This document shows positions 39,793 to 52,315 of a stretch of DNA of 64,000 nucleotides, piece by piece. Numbering within the stretch: position 1 is the first letter of the stretch; each line of letters begins with the position of its first letter. The DNA lies in contig NC_051093.1 of NCBI RefSeq assembly GCF_901709675.1, positions 2,104,553 to 2,168,552 on the forward strand, given 5' to 3'. The DNA comes from Syngnathus acus. Taxonomy: Eukaryota; Chordata; Actinopteri; Syngnathiformes; Syngnathidae. The position numbers and the translations under genes were made by a program. Below the pieces are notes generated by a model. It searched no databases. It worked only from the letters and a program-made list of their open reading frames with translations, and was not told where the DNA came from.

Positions 39793-41516
39793 CTGTGGAC
39801 AGACAGACCGCAGTTTGCAGGGTAGGACATGACAACACAGCTTTGTTTACTTCTGGGTCGTGCAGACTCAAGAACAACAATTTCGTTCTCATTTCAAATA
39901 TGCAGATGAGTAAGAGGGTTTTCTTTTTGCTAAACTTACTGCCGATGTGTCAGTAGTCTTTATTTGCCTCACAGCGCGCCTGTTGCTGGCTTTACCTTTT
40001 GTCTCCTTCCTGCTTGTTTTGTCCTTCAGTCTGTCCTGAGCTGAACTCACTGCGGCAGGCTCCTCCCTACTCTCACTCTGTCGCCGTGCCAGGGAACTTT
40101 GAGTTTATATTAAACCCAGTGCAGCGGGCCCACCGATCCAGTATGTGCCCGAGAAGCAATGCGGGAGGCGTGTCTCTGCCTTAGGCCGCTTCATAAAAAG
40201 ATCCACACGGTATCTCGGGTTTTTTAAATCTCACATGACTGCAAATCCTCGGCGAGATGCAAAGTCAGGCGTGTAGGTGAGAAAGTAAGTTTGTGGAAAA
40301 ACGTTTAGTTACACTTGTGACACTTTGACTGGATTTTCACCACCTGGCCAAGTGCCCGATTGTCATTGCCAATCCCCGAAAAAGAAAATCAGACGCATAC
40401 AAGTCCACACATCCAAGTTGAAACTGCTTCATGTGTGACATGTGCCCGTTAGCTTGAGGACAGTATAAAGACAGATGGCAGGAGTTTCCTGTCTGCATTT
40501 CAGTGTTGACGCTTTGCTTTTGTTGCCTGCACCTGGCCGCTTGCAAGAGCGCCTGATGTCATGCAAACAGTCAGTCCACGGTGTTATTGTGGGAAGCAAC
40601 GTAGCGGCCATCTCGGCACAGGCCCACCTTTCCGTGCGCTCCGACAGAAGGCAGCCGGCCTTTTATTGCCAAGCAAAGGTGGACAGACAGACAAATGTTT
40701 AGAGTGGAACCGGCGGACGGTGAGTCAGACGGGGGTGATGTTTGGATCTCGTGTTCGCTACCTCCAAGGAAGACGATGCGGTGGTCCAAAGTCAGCTGGC
40801 CCCAAAAAAAACTAGGGTGCGCTCTTTTTTTGGCAGAACCGGCCTATACGATGTAAATGCTAGATAAAGAATGAAATAAATGCCAGCACGGGCCTATGCT
40901 TCGTGTTCCTAGTCTCAACACTTGATCGCCACAACCTCCTGTTGCTATGGAAACTCTTACTATATGCTTTTTGGATAGATTTTCTTGGCATGGTCCTGCT
41001 CCCATCTTGTACACTGATGTGAGCCCACTGCCAAAACATTTGCAACTCACTTTTCATGCACTTCTGTGGAAGCAGGCTGAAGGTCCGGTCCGTTTTGGGG
41101 TGTCGCCGTTTACACTGTATGAATCGAGCCAGATGTACAACTTCAGAAAGTCGGCTGTCTTAATGCTAACACACGACGCAAAAGCTAACAAAGCCAGCAT
41201 CGATGGTTTCGCCCTTTAGTGTCCATGTAGTGGTATGGCCTTTATCCTCAGCGTGTAGATGACAACCGGTGGACAGTGACGGTCAACCCATACGCAACGT
41301 ATGCAACCTGCAGTACCTTCGTTGTGAAATATAAAGCCAAAAACTCAATGTATTTCAATGTAAACGTTGCCATGGAGACGGTGCTCGCCCAGCCAGGATG
41401 TGGCCTGCCCGTGCCAGCACCGAGGGTGGGTAGCGCTCGGAGGGAGGAGAAGGAGCGCAAATATAAAAGACGGCAGGAGATGCTCCATCCAGTCATCGAT
41501 TCAACCCTCCTCCGTC
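39793..41516. other. Intergenic cox6a2 to matrix gene
   Basis: Divergent upstream regions of cox6a2 and the matrix gene. Several short open frames (for example 39999-40184 and 40947-41219) have no family resemblance and no splice context. The only supported element is the TATA promoter near 41462. Confidence 0.5.
41462..41467 (+). promoter_or_regulatory. TATA box of the matrix gene
   Basis: TATAAA occurs 50 bp before the ATG at 41517, in the context GCAAATATAAAAGACGG. Transcription would start about 25-30 bp downstream, giving a 5' UTR of about 25 nt. A TATA promoter suits a strongly tissue-restricted matrix gene, unlike the housekeeping neighbours. Confidence 0.65.
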
Positions 41517-44500
41517 ATGTGGTGGCCGACTCTTCTTCACGCTTCGCTGCTCGTCTGCCTCGCCAGGCAAACTCTGCAAAGGGGTAAGCAAAAACTCGTG
41601 AAATCTCACTGAAACTGTTGCAAAAATATTCATGCGTCTATATTTGATATTTTTTCATGGCGCTTGATATGGCTCCTCTTGATATTGTTAATAGATTTTT
41701 TTTTTTATCTCACTGAGTCTTTTTCCTAGATGAATAAAGCTTAACAATATTTTTTTAAAAATTACTAAGATTCAACTGCACTTAACAATTCTCTATTACC
41801 CAAGTAAATAGTGGGATGATTTAGCTTCCAAAGCTGCCATGAATCGGCGCCTTCAGTGGCTGCTTCTCACCCGCCTGTTAAAAGTCGCTCCACCCTACTG
41901 CACTTTGAATCATTTAATATTGCTGCGATCAAAGCGTTGAGGAATAAAATTTGGCGGCTGCATGTGAGAAGAGGCTGCAGGCGCACACAGTCGCCTCTTG
42001 TAGTTTTTTTTTTTTAATAGTGATCTTCAATGAAGGCATCTTTGGTTGTGATGATTCAGTATTTGAGGTCGAGTGTAAAGTGTTTGATGTGGTAATGTCT
42101 TCCCATTTCAGGGCTTAAAGCTCAGGGCGTGTCTTGGAGGAGGATCATGCCAGCCAGAGGTGCGGGCAATCTTTAATTCTGTCTTTCTGTGTCTGCTTAC
42201 TCAGAAGGGAGAAGAAGGGGGCAGTGTCTTTTTTTTAATTTGAGACCTGACGCTTTATTCGGTGCTGCTCTTTTATTCGGAGCAGAGTTCAGCAATTGTT
42301 TATCAAGTGGGATAAATAGTGAGGCATCTACCTCTGTTAAATGGATGAAGCAACATCTGGGGACTAAATACAAAAATCTTGTTTAAATGTCACTGTGCTA
42401 AACACTCGCATCTGCTCTTCAGGTGTCGGCATCGGAACCAAAGGCGGTGAGTGCTTTCTTGTGAGCAAACTATCATCTGTACACAATTCGAATTGTCATA
42501 TTTTGATATTTTGTCGTAGTGAATGGGCCCCACGGAGCACTGGGGGGCAGATATGTCAACAAACCATTGAAGGCTGGAAGTAGGTCTCGTCTTTGTGATT
42601 GAGGATGCTTTCTCCTTTAAGAATGTGCTTATCTGAGTGTTGGGCTTGCAAAAATGGTCAAACTCATGTTTGAATGCTCTTCTCTATTCAGTTGGCCATT
42701 ATCCCGTTCACAGTTCACTGGGTGTTGGTAAGTTGTCGTCGCATGTTGAACTGAAGTTCAAATAGTATGTCAATATTTTTTCTGTTTTCCAGGTTGAAGA
42801 ATGACATTTAGTTGTAATGAAATTGTTTTTCTGGAAAAATGGTTCACAATCCTTTGACACGTCATCATCTACCTTGTATGGCACAAACAAGTTCTTCTTT
42901 TCTTAGGGGGCTACCAACCTCTTGGACGAGGGCTTGCACCTGGCCGAGTTCCTGCCTACGGAAACCACGGACTCTATGGTATGAAAGCAGATCATTAGCA
43001 GAGCTCCTCGCCTCTCCTGCTGACCGCAGATCTTTATCGCAGGTGGCAATCATGGTGCGGGCTTGCCAATGGGGCTGGCACCCTCGAACGGCCTGGGCTT
43101 GGGCCACGGAGGCAAACACGGTAAGACGAGCCTTGGTGGAGGTCTCACAGCGATCTCCCGAGCGTCATCTATGGGCAAATGATGCGAAACGTAAAACATA
43201 AACAATGTTTGTGTGTTTTTACAGCTTATGGTATCGGTCCTGTTCCGGGTAAGCCGTTTTGATCACTTTTTTTTTTTTAAATTCATGCCCAACTGTTAAT
43301 ATTTTAACATTATTTCCAGGATTTGCTCCTTACGCCGGTATGGGCTACCCCGCCGTCCGACCAGGTACTAGAACCTCTTTGTTCAAACTCTGCTATGTTT
43401 TGTAAGATTTCTTGAGGTTTGGCGCAGAGTGATGGTTTTACTCTGGAAAGATGTTTTCAGTTTCATCTTGTATGCAAATGTTTGCTTCTGAGTTGGTTTA
43501 ACACAGCAACATGGAACATAAACATAGTTTCTCCAAAAGCTCTTTGGCAACGTGGATGCCGGCGGCTGCAAGGTGCATGTGATGCCCGGTGTTGTTTTGA
43601 CGCCGTGGGATGAACACGTGTTGCATGATGGTATGTCCCCTGTCAGGTGTTTCTGCGCCACAATTGGGAGGATTGGAGGAGGCCACCCATGGCCGAGCCG
43701 CCCAGGATCACAAGAGAGCAAAAACTGGAGAACTTGCCGTCTTGTTTGGAGGACCGGAAGAAGCTGCCAGGGCCAACATGGGGACTGGAATTGCCAAGAG
43801 TTTTGGACCTGAAGGGGTTTCAACTGGAAGTGGAGTCCAAATCCTAGACCCCAATACAAAGGTGTCGAACCTCGGACCCACCACAAGGGATTTTAGTCAG
43901 GCCGCCGGAGGTGCTCTTGATCCTCCGGTCCTCAATCACGGAGCCAGCCACCCACAGGCTGTTGGTAAAGACAAACTCCAAAAAACAGCTTCTGCGGCTT
44001 CTCCGGCACAGAACGCCAGAGGCCACGCTTCTTCTCGTCCACAACGTCGGAAAAACAAAAACTGTGGCTCCCCATTTTTACCAAACAATCACCGTGAGCC
44101 ATCCGGTTCTGACATGACGCAGAGATTAGCGCCTAATCTTGCTCCTCAAGTTCCAAGACCCGATCAGTATCAGCTTCTATCGTCCCGAGACGGTCGCTTG
44201 CAAGCTCCCACATCCAGACTTGTTTTAGCTCCCCAACAGAAGAGTCCAGATGGGGCAAATGGACAAATCAGTGGCACTTTGGGCCAGCCAGTGTCAAATC
44301 CTCAAGCACAGGAAGTGCAGACAAATATACCTTTGTCTCCAGAGACACGTTTAAGTCTTGCCCGGCCAGAGGAAGAAGGTAAAAAAAAAAAAAACTTTCC
44401 ATAATTCGGCGTGTCAGCAGGTCATCGAAAAGGATTGATCTCCCCGGGCCCTCGAATGAGGGACTTAATCGTCCTGCTTTCAAAGGTCTTCACAATTCTA

Positions 44501-46893
44501 GTCAGCAAGCAATATTAAAGTATATTTTCTTTTGGGAAACGTCTGACGTATTTCAAAAGTATTACTGCCATGTTACTTCAAATTTAGTGTTTCAGGCAAC
44601 ACATGAAGCTTGTCACCTCAATCCAGCACAGTCCCTTGGCAATGGACTGCCACAAGGGGACGCCAAAGTGACACTTGAGGCTGTGCTTATTAAATTCGTA
44701 CTTGGTTGCTACAAGGAGGCGCCAAAGTGACACTTGGTGTTGTGCTTAAAGTTCATACAGTTTTTAATCCAGTTCAAAATTAACTGATTTGACGTCCATG
44801 TGCAATATAAGGTTGAGATTGTGTCATCTACTTCTTTTGCTCTGATTTAGTTCATGGGAGGCCTTCATTTCTCTCAAAGTTGTTGTGTTATTTCCACACA
44901 TGCTGCTGGTTTGTCCATCTTTTGTGGTGTGCTCTTGTGTTCAGCTCGTTTTGTTCTATTCTTGCGCAGGTTACGTTGGTGGTGCAGGCAACTATCATGG
45001 AGGAAACCCGGCCCCGGGGGCTTACGGACCCGGTAATGCTGACCTACTAACACGGACAGGAACGTTAATTCCTTCTAAAGCAGCGAGAAGTAAGTGATGT
45101 CATGTTTATGCTTTAGGACAGGGAGGATACCTGGGAGCAGCTGGGAAACTTGGAGGTAAACCCGTCATCCTAAACCTGATGAGCCGTCATCAAATAACCC
45201 CAAATTTGTCTTCCATTTGTGTCAGTTCCGGCTGCTCTTGGCCAGGGAGGATACACAAAAGGCCCTGCGGGTGTATCGACAGGTCAGGATTTGCTTTGTT
45301 GTGAATGTATTTTGTGATTTATTTTTCTCTGCCAAGCAAATGTCGTGAGATTATGTTGAATCGCAGGTTACGCCAACGGTGCAGGAAGATACGCGGGTAC
45401 TCTGGCCGGCAACGGCTTGGGTAAGAAATCAACAAATCATGGATGGACGTGCGAATGTGTGCAAATGACTGCTATTTTTTGCCACATCTTTTGACAGGTT
45501 ATGGAAACGGGTACGCCAACCCATATGGTGATGGTAAGTACAGAACAAGTTTTATTCAGCTGATGGGGGGGAATTTTAATATGCTCAATGTTGCAGCTCT
45601 GGGCACTGGAAGCTATGCCGGCCAGCCGCAGGTACCGTATGGTAAGACATGAAGCGGTCTGTCCCGCTGTGCAAGTATGAAGGCATGGACAGTATGTTGA
45701 AACCTTCTGTGTGTTTCCAGGAGGACTAGACGCCGGACTGGACCCAGCTGCCGGCAAATATGGTGAGAGTACTCCACTTGTTAACGTCACTGCGCCTCGT
45801 AATGAAAATGCCAACGCAAGTTTTTTTCTCGTCCTGCAGGGGGCGCACCACCCGCAGCAGCATCTCAGGGCGCTTACGGCGGTGCTCCGGTTGCCCCCAG
45901 CAGACATGAAGGTCAGTTCGTTTTACTTTTGAACTCATTTGTTACTTTGCCACAACTATAACCACGAACACGTCGACCCCTTTAGGAGATGGCGGCTACC
46001 CGTACGCCGCCCAGCCCATCGGCCTCAGCGGCGACGGCAGCAAAAGTGCCGGCAAACACGGTGAGAACAAGTGATGGTCTCCTGGCATAAAAAAGTAAAA
46101 TTTTGACCAAGGTGATGTTTTGTGCGCTTTCAGGTTCCACATTTGGAGCTCCACAAGCAGGTGACTTTTCTCACTTTTCTCTCACCCCAGCACACCAGGC
46201 CACTTGTTCTACATCTTGAACGCTGTAGTTTATATCAACGATATTACCAAGTGCTCTTCTTTTTATTTTTTTATCAAGGTTACCTTCCACACCAGCTAGG
46301 CCCGAGTCAAGATGCGCTGGGTAAGCGAGACACCAGTCCGACTTCCTCCTTCACAAGCAACTTCCTGCTTTTCTTGCAAAATGCCACAAGGCGCTCCTCA
46401 ATGCGCCGTTAGTGTTGAAACTTTGTGAAGAGTAACCGATACGAAATATCATTCAAATGTTGATGATTTATATGCCTTTTCTTTTTTGAACGCATCATTG
46501 TGGGCTTATTGAGTTGTTGTGAAGTGCCCCCAATACTTTTGTTTATGTTTTATATTTTTAATTTTTTTTTTTTTTTTTTTTACCTTTTCCAAACAATGTA
46601 AATTGGCCTTTTCACAGGCGCAAAAGCAGCCAAGTACGGTGCAGGAACTGGACCACTTGGAGGTGGATACAAAGGTGAGAATGAAGGTCCTTTGAAAATA
46701 AGACTAAAACCTCAATACAGGGGGCAAAAGTAAAAAATAAAGAGGGGCCCACAATTTTTTATTAGACCTACTGGGTGGCTACATAGAGCGCAAAATCTCA
46801 AAAAGATTTTTTAAAGAAGAAAGCCCCCCCCCCAAAAAAAGTCAAAATCTGCTCTCATAGTATAATTGTCCTGTTTGTGTCTTTTTAGGTTAA
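41517..46893 (+). CDS. Secreted elastin-like Gly/Tyr-rich matrix protein, probably calymmin
   Basis: Twenty-three exons, total 1800 nt, 599 residues: 41517-41583, 42112-42159, 42423-42446, 42520-42579, 42692-42727, 42907-42978, 43043-43120, 43225-43248, 43320-43364, 43647-44378, 44970-45032, 45117-45155, 45226-45282, 45367-45420, 45498-45533, 45597-45641, 45721-45762, 45840-45911, 45986-46060, 46134-46160, 46279-46320, 46618-46674, 46889-46893. Every internal exon is flanked by phase-1 introns that mostly split a glycine codon, as in elastin genes. The first exon encodes a signal peptide (LLHASLLVCLA). Small exons encode GGY, GYG and PxGxG stretches. Exon 22 has the elastin cross-link-like AKAAKYGAG. 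The mature end GGGYKG lacks elastin's CGRKRK tail. I infer an extracellular, possibly lysyl-oxidase cross-linked, fibre protein. Zebrafish calymmin (notochord sheath) is the best candidate; an elastin paralogue is the alternative. Confidence 0.72.
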
Positions 46894-47248
46894 CTGATGA
46901 AATGACCTGATGGCTTTCAAGTTGATTGTTTCTCATTCACTGATTTGTATGTTTTTTTTTTAAGTTCCTTATATTTTTGTAATCTTTATATCGAACAGAC
47001 CTTAAGGCTTGAAAGTGAACATGCCGCAATGAGTGGGATGATGTATTTTAAAATAAATATGGAAAACAGAACACATTGACTTTGTATTGATTCCAGCCGA
47101 GGGTGAATAAGGTTTCACAGTACGCCGCTCATTTGTTCACAGGAAATATCACCACTTCCTCTCTCATGATGGAAAACATGAAGATGTCTTTTCCAAAGAA
47201 CTCACAGCAGTCAATTAGCCAGTGACAAGTTGGGCAAATTGGTGAAAC
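46894..47248. other. Tail-to-tail spacer, matrix gene/perforin
   Basis: Holds the matrix gene 3' UTR with an AATAAA near 47051 and then the perforin-like 3' UTR on the other strand. Nothing else is seen. Confidence 0.5.
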
Positions 47249-49438
47249 TCACTCTGACTTTCTTGGTTTCTCTAACTTGGTTGTAGGAAGCACATCAGCC
47301 TGACTCCGGTTTGTGGTTGGGCTCCGACTGTTCACGTAGACGCCCATCTTTTGCAGGATGGCTCGTGGAAGAGGGTGAGCGTGGCGGGATACATATGAGC
47401 TCATCAAACTTTGGCTCATGGGTGTGGCCTTGTAGTCGGTGCACCGGGTGCCACCCAGGCTGGGTGCACATTCCACTTCCCACTTGTAGAAAAAGCGTCC
47501 ATGGTACATGGCGCACACGTCCGTCTTCACGCCCGCCGTCAGTACTTGCTCGCATTTTCCCAGAAGGTCGTCGTCCCAGCCGCTATCTTCATCCCAAACT
47601 TCAAATCGGACTTTTGGGGCCGCCGACAAGTCCTGAGTGCCCAGGTCCACGACGCTGTTCCAATGGGGGTTGTTGTTGTTGTGAATGACGTGCGAATACT
47701 GCACCTGCTTGTTGAAAATCACCTTGACGAAGCCGTCAGTGGCCGTGTTGTGATCGCCCCAAAGACCCTCGGCCCGTTGGACAGTGATGATGACCCGGGC
47801 CGTGCCCCTCTGGGTCGGGCAGCAGTCCGGGTTGACACCGCGTTCGTTATGGCACTGGCAGACGCAGGGGTCCCGCGAATTGCTTTTGACGCCGGCCTGG
47901 CAATTCCCGCTGCAGTTCCTCAGCAGAGCCCGCTCCAGGATGTAGTGGCTTATGGCCAAGCGCAGGTTCTTCCGAACGTCAGTGTCAGTCGGCAGCAGCT
48001 CGTGCAGAGACTCTAGCGAATACGATATAATGTCCGGATAGCGAGGCAGCGTCTCGAGCCATTCCTTGTAGGCGGATGGATCTTTGTCGGCAGAAAAGAG
48101 AAGGTCCATCTCCATGGTGTGACCCCCCGTTATGTGTGTCGTCCTGTCGGGAGAACCAATGTATCACATGAGCAGGGTCGGGCTTTTCTTAGGGCTGCAA
48201 ATACATGCAAAGTCGACGTCTATTTAGGAAAATAAAGGTTACGTGACGAGACTTCATTGGGCAGCCAAGATCGCACCTGTCATTAGTTTTACCGTCTTTC
48301 CAGCACCCAAACGTGCTTTTCGAACAAATATTGATTTTACTCCTGCAGTCCGTAATCAGTTATGATGCGTCAAGACTTGTGTAAGGAGCTACAGAATCTC
48401 TTTGTGGAGGAAAAACTCTGACCTGTCGTTAAAGAGGCTGGAGAAGGCCGCCTTGCTCTCCGTCTTGTCCATGTCATTCTTGCAGTGTTTGCCCTGAGCG
48501 TTTAAGGTGGTGGCTTTAATGGTGGCCGAAGCTTCGGCCTCCAGGCACATGTTGACCTCGTCCACGTTGAGGCCCTGCAGGCTGGCCTGGCACTGCTTGA
48601 CGCTGGTCACGGACTGGACCGAGCCTCCCAGTTTCACCTGGATTCAAAGAAAAAGGTTTGACTCTTGTTTTTTTAGCCATCCCGTTCCACTGAGTTGCTA
48701 CCTTTGTGATGTAATGGGTGCCAAAGTTGTCGATCAGTCTGTAAAAACGTTGCTTGTATTGAGGGCTGAAGGTCTTTGGAAGCGCCTTCAACGCTTTTCG
48801 AAATTCACTGTGCAGTCGAGGCTGACTGGACACCCGGTAGCTTTAAATGCAAAGAAAGAACAGTCTCAAAATATTGATTTAGGAAAACATCTGAACGTGT
48901 CTTGACTTTACCTGTAGTACTCGCAGGAGACTTGTTGGCTGGTGAAGCTGTACCTGTCACGCTTTGATTTCTCCATTGAGGACTTGGCCAGTTTGGACTC
49001 GGTGCCGGCCAGCGTGACTTTTGCCTCGTAGTCCTTAACAGTCAAGTCCAGACCGGACTTCCAGTTGTTTTCCACGAGAGAGCTGACGGAGTTGACGAGA
49101 GCCTCGCTGGAGCGGTAAACGGTGCTGGCCACCTTGTGGTTGCAGGACTGCTTTGGCCTCCAATCCACCACAGACAGCGGAAGTTTCTGCTTTACCTTCT
49201 CCAGGAACAGGTTGCTACACAGGGTGCAGCTTTTGTCTTTGCGTTTCCACGAATTCATGTCCAAAACAAAGGCTCCCTTGCGCCTCAACTCGGTTATGTC
49301 GAAGCCTTCCCCGGCCAGATTGGTACCTGGAGCCATGTCCGCCTGCAGACACTCCTTGGGGGAGCCCACTGTGCAGAACTGGTGTGTGCGCTGAGGCAGG
49401 AACAGCGCGACGACAGTGCAAATATACAACAGAATCAT
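47249..49438 (-). CDS. Perforin-1-like pore-forming immune effector
   Basis: MACPF-family protein secreted by cytotoxic lymphocytes to form pores in target membranes. Exons on the minus strand: 49438-48912, 48840-48702, 48637-48423, 48143-47249; total 1776 nt, 591 residues, normal for the family and apparently intact. A signal peptide occupies about residues 1-20. The MACPF signature DNFGTHYIT is near residue 217. Cysteine-rich EGF-like linker CSGNCQAG...CVCQCHNERG is near 370-400. A C2 domain (about 405-530) carries RVIITVQRAEGLWGD, DGFVKVIF and FEVWDEDSGWDDD, the last with the acidic Ca2+-binding loop. Teleosts have several perforin paralogues, so I give no number. It is head-to-head with paqr4, 2.9 kb apart. 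Confidence 0.9.
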
Positions 49439-52315
49439 GTTGCGCTTGTCTCACCTTTGTTGTTTTGTGGTGCTACAAGTCCGAGCTGTATAGAAGATGG
49501 ATGCTGCATCAAACTGTGCAATCGCGCCTGACCTCGTTGTTTTAAATCCAAATATAGTGGGGGGGGGGGGGGGGTTATGGTTAGGGGGGGGTTGATAGTG
49601 GTCTTGAAACAGCTTGTTGGTTTGACACTTTTTGATGGGGGTGAGCGCGGTATGTGTGCAGGGGGCTGGCGTTCCCGTCAACACAGTAAAAAAATGTTGA
49701 TCATTGTTTTCCAAAGTAAATGTCAATCTTGTCAAATGGATTTCTTTTAATGAAACAAATAAAATACAAACTACACAATATTTACTTTCAAAAGGATGAA
49801 ATCAGTACTTGGACCATATCAAGTTAAACAACCCGAATCAATTAATTGATTATCAAAATAGTTGATTAATTTGTCAATGACTTTACTCAATTGAGTCAAT
49901 TGCTTTATGCTCGTCAAAGATATTCCCCAGGTTTCTTTCTTTAGTCCCCAGGTACTTCTGTCTTCATCATCTCGTCATGGTTTGAATAGATGCAAAATTC
50001 ATTTTGATGTCTTTTTCAGACCATCAGCATTCAGCGGCACCCTTCTGTGGTTATGTGGTCTTGTTACTCAGAATGAGAATGTTGTTTTCATCTTGTTTCA
50101 TTTTAATTTTTTTCCGACCGCAGCCTGTGGGTAACACAGATGACACCCCTTCATTCTCACACAAGCAAACGTCCTTCATCCGGCTCAGGTCGGTTATGTG
50201 TGATGAGGAAACAGCAGAGTGGGGTGAGAGGTGGAGTGATACATCCGCAACCTCAGAGCTGCTCTACCATTAGACGATTACACTGCGTCACCCGCCCGTG
50301 CTGCCTCAGAGGCCCTCTCACTTTACAAGCGTCAATATAAATCATGCAGTATTATATTTTGATCATGAATATAATGCAATCATTGGGATGGTGGGTTTCC
50401 CTATTGGCTAATTACAGTGGTACCTCTACTTACGAACTTAATTGGATAGAAGCAAAGTTTTCCCTAGGAATCAGTGTAAGAGCAAATAATGCGTGCTGGA
50501 CTATCCCAAAGGTCACACTTTTTTTTCCCTATTACTTTGTGTAAAACACACAGAAAACCAAAACAGCAGTTTTATTTTTGCTTTTTCAAACCTTTATAAC
50601 AAAAACTAAATGCCACTTTATTCTTGACCTCCTGACTTTGCTTAGGGAAGTTGAAATATGTTCTTATTTTCTACACTTGCTAAAGTAATACCCCCGAGAA
50701 GACAGAAAATGTCAGGCTAATAAATTATTGTATGCTTCCACGCACTCCCTGCAATATGCCCGCTCACGTACTCTACATTTTGGTGAAATTAGTGTTTTCC
50801 GACTGTGTGAGTGGTCATTGAACGTACCTCGCGCAAAACGCAGGTGAGAACTTAAAAAAACGCAACCGAGCTTCTAAAGATGAACATTGACAAATACAAA
50901 AGTGTGTACTTCATGGTTTTTAATTTTTATTTTATCAAAGACAAGCTGGTACAGTCTGCCGCACCGCAACAGTTTCCGCCTTCCACTGAGTGCGTGCGAG
51001 CTCCTGCCGCAGGGGATACCAACTTTGGCACAAGACTGGCCATACTCGTCGCGAGCTCAACAATACGCATGCGTTCGTCATGCCCCTTTATGATTTCGCG
51101 TTTCATATCAATAGTCTTAGGAGACATACTCAACTACACTTCCTGTTTTTACAGTAATTGTACTTGTACTGGGAACTTTTGAATTTGAGGCATTTACTTG
51201 TTGGCCTGTGCTGTACCGATTACAATTAGGTTTTTTACGTCGGAAGGTCACTTAAAGGCAGAGCTCATTTTCATCCTTGAAATTTTGTTGTGTCTGCGTG
51301 CATTTGTTGATGTTTTGTGTCATTCACAAGCGCCAGCGGGGAGCACATGTAAGACGTCCCGCTGTGACAAAGGGGCAACAAGGACTCTTCAATAATGAGG
51401 TAATGTAGAGTAGGAGGCGAACGGAAATGTCAAGACGGTTGTAGTAATCCACGATAGACCGGAATGTGTGAAACGCGGCCTCCAAAGTAAAGTTTATGTT
51501 ATTGGTTTGCTTGACGTTATCCTGGTCAGATTTATACGCAGTCGTTTTCGCAGATTATATGACATTGTATTGTAGAATTTCTGTGCGTTTTGAAGTGATT
51601 GAATCACGATTGTGTTGCCTTTACTTCAACGGGTGTTTTATTTTGGAATATAAGACACAAGTCAGTCGTTTGAGCTCGACGGCGTATGACCTTTTATGCC
51701 GAAGCGTTGCAGCGGATTCAAGGCCGCCTTGCAGGACACTCCACAGCCTCCCCATTCAGATAAAAAAAGAAAGCGAAGAAATAAAAAGGCAAGAAAAGCT
51801 TCCATCAACATGATGGACATCTTCCGAGTAGAGAACGGGAGAAGCAGCGTCAGGACGGCGGCAGCCCCCCCGCCGGCATAGCCCGGCCGGCCGGCGTTGC
51901 TAGCTCTAATTTCAGCTACGAGATTCGCTCGTATTTCCCGGTCAGATTTTCGAGGCAGCACCGGGGCGGAGCAGCCAAGCGCCTCCATACAGTCAGCATG
52001 CTAACGCCGTGAGCGGGGCTGCGGATCGAGCCCAGACGGCATCACACCCCGGAGCCGCATGGACGCGCGCCCGCAGCATCTGTGCCCGTGACGCGGCCGG
52101 GATGCTAGCAACGTGGAAGTGTCTGTGACATGAAGCTGTTGACTAATGTCATATGGGTGCGACGCTGACTTTGTCCCCATGACTGGCCGTGCGGCGCCCC
52201 AGTCCGGCGGATGACACTCAGCCAGGTAGCGGCGGGCCCGGCTCGGGGCCGCCTTCCCCGGCTGCGCGAGTAGACAGACTGAAAGTGGAGCAGAAGCCAG
52301 TGAGCGCATTTGGAA
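49439..52315. other. Divergent intergenic region perforin-like/paqr4
   Basis: A G-homopolymer tract lies at about 49558-49574. A transposon-end-like fragment (AGTGGTACCTCTACTTACGA at about 50416) starts a repeat whose other end I could not find. From about 51850 to 52300 the sequence becomes CpG-rich and is the probable paqr4 promoter and 5' UTR. No coding exon is supported. Confidence 0.45.

Noticed and set aside
39999-40184. Short plus-strand frame between cox6a2 and the matrix gene
   Set aside because: No family match, splice context or promoter is visible, and it is short enough to be chance.
44396-44520. Possible extra exon of the matrix gene (frame reading SSKRIDLPGPSNEG)
   Set aside because: No acceptor gives the phase needed to join exon 10 to this frame, so it cannot be linked without breaking the otherwise perfect phase-1 pattern.
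50410-50880. Candidate full DNA transposon starting AGTGGTACCTCTACTTACGA
   Set aside because: No matching inverted end could be found downstream, so only a fragment is supported.
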